Assembly (NCBI GenBank): GCA_014190515.1
Contig: BJGN01000005.1
Span: 1 to 51,693, forward strand
Direction: 5' to 3'
DNA from: Bacteroidota bacterium
GTDB lineage: Bacteria; Bacteroidota; Bacteroidia; Chitinophagales; Saprospiraceae
DNA: 51,693 bases
Both the position numbers and the translations under genes were made by a program. Below are positions 50,571-51,693 of this stretch, one piece after another. Below the pieces are notes generated by a model that ran no database searches, was not told the origin of the DNA, and worked only from the letters and a program-made list of their open reading frames with translations. Position 1 is the first letter of the stretch. Each line of letters begins with the position of its first letter.

Positions 50571-51014
50571 ATGGTAAAATCCTCGTCCCGTTCTGTATTT
50601 TTTACCTATACTACTAGTTTTTTACTCGTGTATAGTCTGTTTTTTTCTTGCGTAAAAACAGAAGTTAAAAATAATCTATGCCAATCATGGCAATATAATT
50701 TATTGGCAACCAGAGAAGAACTTGACAATAGAAAGGCTTCTGTCAAAACTCAGGAATTAATGGAAACGTGGATGTTGGAGAAGCAGTTTACAGAATTGAA
50801 ATTCTCAAAAGATGGAACTTTTCAGATGAAATGGAAAGATATGTTGACCACAGGAACATGGAAATTCAAAAAAAGGGGCAAAGAAATTCAAATAGTAATA
50901 GGTGAACAGAAGCAATTATTAACCATTGATTTGATAACAAAGGATAGTCTGATAATTACTCCAATTACAGAGGAGGATGAATTTACCCGCGTTTTATTAG
51001 CTAAGAATTCATAA
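50571..51014 (+). CDS. Hypothetical lipoprotein, lipocalin-like
   Basis: A 147-residue protein with a signal peptide and lipobox 'VYSLFFSC'. The mature part holds 'ELKFSKDGTFQMKWKDMLTT', 'GTWKFKKRGKEIQIV' and 'IDLITKDSLIITPI', the strand pattern of lipocalin-like/DUF5004-type small domains. Unknown function. Starts 3 nt after the AraC stop, so co-transcribed. Its last 14 nt overlap the end of the convergent phosphoesterase gene. Confidence 0.7.
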   Translation: MVKSSSRSVFFTYTTSFLLVYSLFFSCVKTEVKNNLCQSWQYNLLATREELDNRKASVKTQELMETWMLEKQFTELKFSKDGTFQMKWKDMLTTGTWKFKKRGKEIQIVIGEQKQLLTIDLITKDSLIITPITEEDEFTRVLLAKNS

Positions 51015-51693
51015 GGATTTCCTTTAATTCGCTTTCTTTATTTGTTGTTTTATCTGTTTGTAACCAGGGATGTAACACTTTATAATCTACCTCGTTGTAT
51101 TCATATATACTCCAATCATTATACATATATTCCAAAGCTGTAAGGCTTTCCACCCAATCTCCAGAGTTCATATAGGTTATTTCACCTGATGAGGTTTGAA
51201 CTTTCTTTAATTGCGCCTTATGGATATGACCGCAAATTACATATTGGCAGCCTTGTTTTGCCGCCACATCGACGGCTGTTTGCTCAAAATCATCTACAAA
51301 TTTCACCGCTTTTTTAACACTTTCTTTTATTTTTTTTGCAAACGAAAGAGGGTTTAACCCCAGGGATATTCTTAATCTGTTGATAAATCTGTTTAAAACG
51401 ATAAGCCAATCGTACGTTTTACCACCCAATTTAGCTAAAAAGGGAGAAAGATTAATAGAAAAATCAAAAACGTCTCCATGAAAAATAAGATATTTTTCCC
51501 CTTTTATTTCTAGTTCCAGTTTATCTCTCAGGTGAATATTTCCATTATTAAAATCGCTGTAATGTCTAAGGGCATCGTCATGATTACCTGTCAGGTAGTA
51601 GATTTCCGTACCCTTGGTTGACATTTTCAGTAATTTCTGTATTATTTTCAGGTGATCAACGGGGAACCAATTTTTTTTAAATTGCCAGATATC
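51001..51693 (-). CDS. UDP-2,3-diacylglucosamine diphosphatase-like phosphoesterase (LpxH type), N-terminus cut by window edge
   Basis: The frame is open from the stop at 51001 through the window end, with 23 codons ('DIWQFKKNWFPVDHLKIIQK' and on) before the first internal ATG at 51624, so the true start lies outside. Two-metal phosphoesterase motifs: 'YYLTGNHDDALRHY', 'YLIFHGDVFDFS' and 'YVICGHIHKAQLK'. The first D-x-H and GD motifs must be beyond the edge. It resembles the LpxH/YbbF-like group that cleaves UDP-2,3-diacylglucosamine in lipid A synthesis. Substrate is an inference from family. Confidence 0.86.
   Translation of the reverse strand, partial: DIWQFKKNWFPVDHLKIIQKLLKMSTKGTEIYYLTGNHDDALRHYSDFNNGNIHLRDKLELEIKGEKYLIFHGDVFDFSINLSPFLAKLGGKTYDWLIVLNRFINRLRISLGLNPLSFAKKIKESVKKAVKFVDDFEQTAVDVAAKQGCQYVICGHIHKAQLKKVQTSSGEITYMNSGDWVESLTALEYMYNDWSIYEYNEVDYKVLHPWLQTDKTTNKESELKEILMNS

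Noticed and set aside
1-51693. tRNA, rRNA, CRISPR array, riboswitch, prophage or restriction/defence genes
   Set aside because: No cloverleaf, rRNA segment, spaced repeat array, known riboswitch core or hallmark phage/defence protein was recognised by eye. A covariance-model search would be needed to exclude small RNAs.

Overview
The window is about 52 kb of AT-rich DNA from the chromosome of a Bacteroidota bacterium, most likely a Saprospiria-like lineage. This is inferred from three things: TAnnTTTG-type promoters and the near absence of Shine-Dalgarno sequences; Bacteroidota-typical families (DUF1573, DUF5683 behind parB, DUF4412, Porin_10-like outer-membrane protein, one-chain E1 alpha/beta dehydrogenase); and a secreted protease with a type IX secretion C-terminal tail. 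No rRNA, tRNA, CRISPR array, prophage or insertion sequence was seen. Most of the window is ordinary housekeeping chromosome.

Layout. 1-8.4 kb: a cut-off DUF4412 protein, a lipoprotein S33 hydrolase, an M28 peptidase of the glutamate carboxypeptidase II type, the fused E1 dehydrogenase, a DUF1573 protein and a beta-lactamase-fold serine hydrolase. 8.5-14.4 kb: recR, a glycosyltransferase gene broken in two by an exact 52-bp tandem duplication, a minus-strand operon (unknown gene, rdgB, TPR-like gene, secG) and ilvE. 14.4-19.7 kb, minus strand: aldo/keto reductase, DUF5683, parB, parA and sppA. 19.8-26.1 kb, plus strand: radical SAM protein, group II PLP decarboxylase, M43 metalloprotease, methyltransferase, a small secreted protein and an exported superoxide dismutase with an extra C-terminal domain. 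26-31.5 kb: a lipoprotein, lepA, a secreted cysteine-containing protein, small ORFs, a lone anti-sigma-like peptide and a membrane metallophosphoesterase.

31.5-37.2 kb holds the most interesting locus: a secreted hypothetical, an FAD-dependent dehydrogenase, DoxX, a LytTR response regulator, a previously untracked 46-residue peptide with a textbook double-glycine leader, and a TPR histidine kinase with no membrane segment. The peptide has its own promoter and its own strong terminator and lies between the regulator and the kinase. This looks like a Bacteroidota analogue of a ComCDE-type peptide/two-component circuit, but with a cytosolic TPR sensor.

37-51.7 kb: penicillin-binding protein 1C, a glycine-rich RRM RNA-binding protein, cytosolic superoxide dismutase, fumC, a 27-residue membrane ORF and lipoprotein, recN, fabI, a putative porin, a small membrane protein, an MFS transporter divergent from an AraC regulator, a lipoprotein, and the cut-off end of an LpxH-like phosphoesterase. 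Two copies of a roughly 100-bp intergenic element (about 14.4 and 26.2 kb, opposite orientations) lie in convergent gene gaps and end in nearly identical terminator hairpins.
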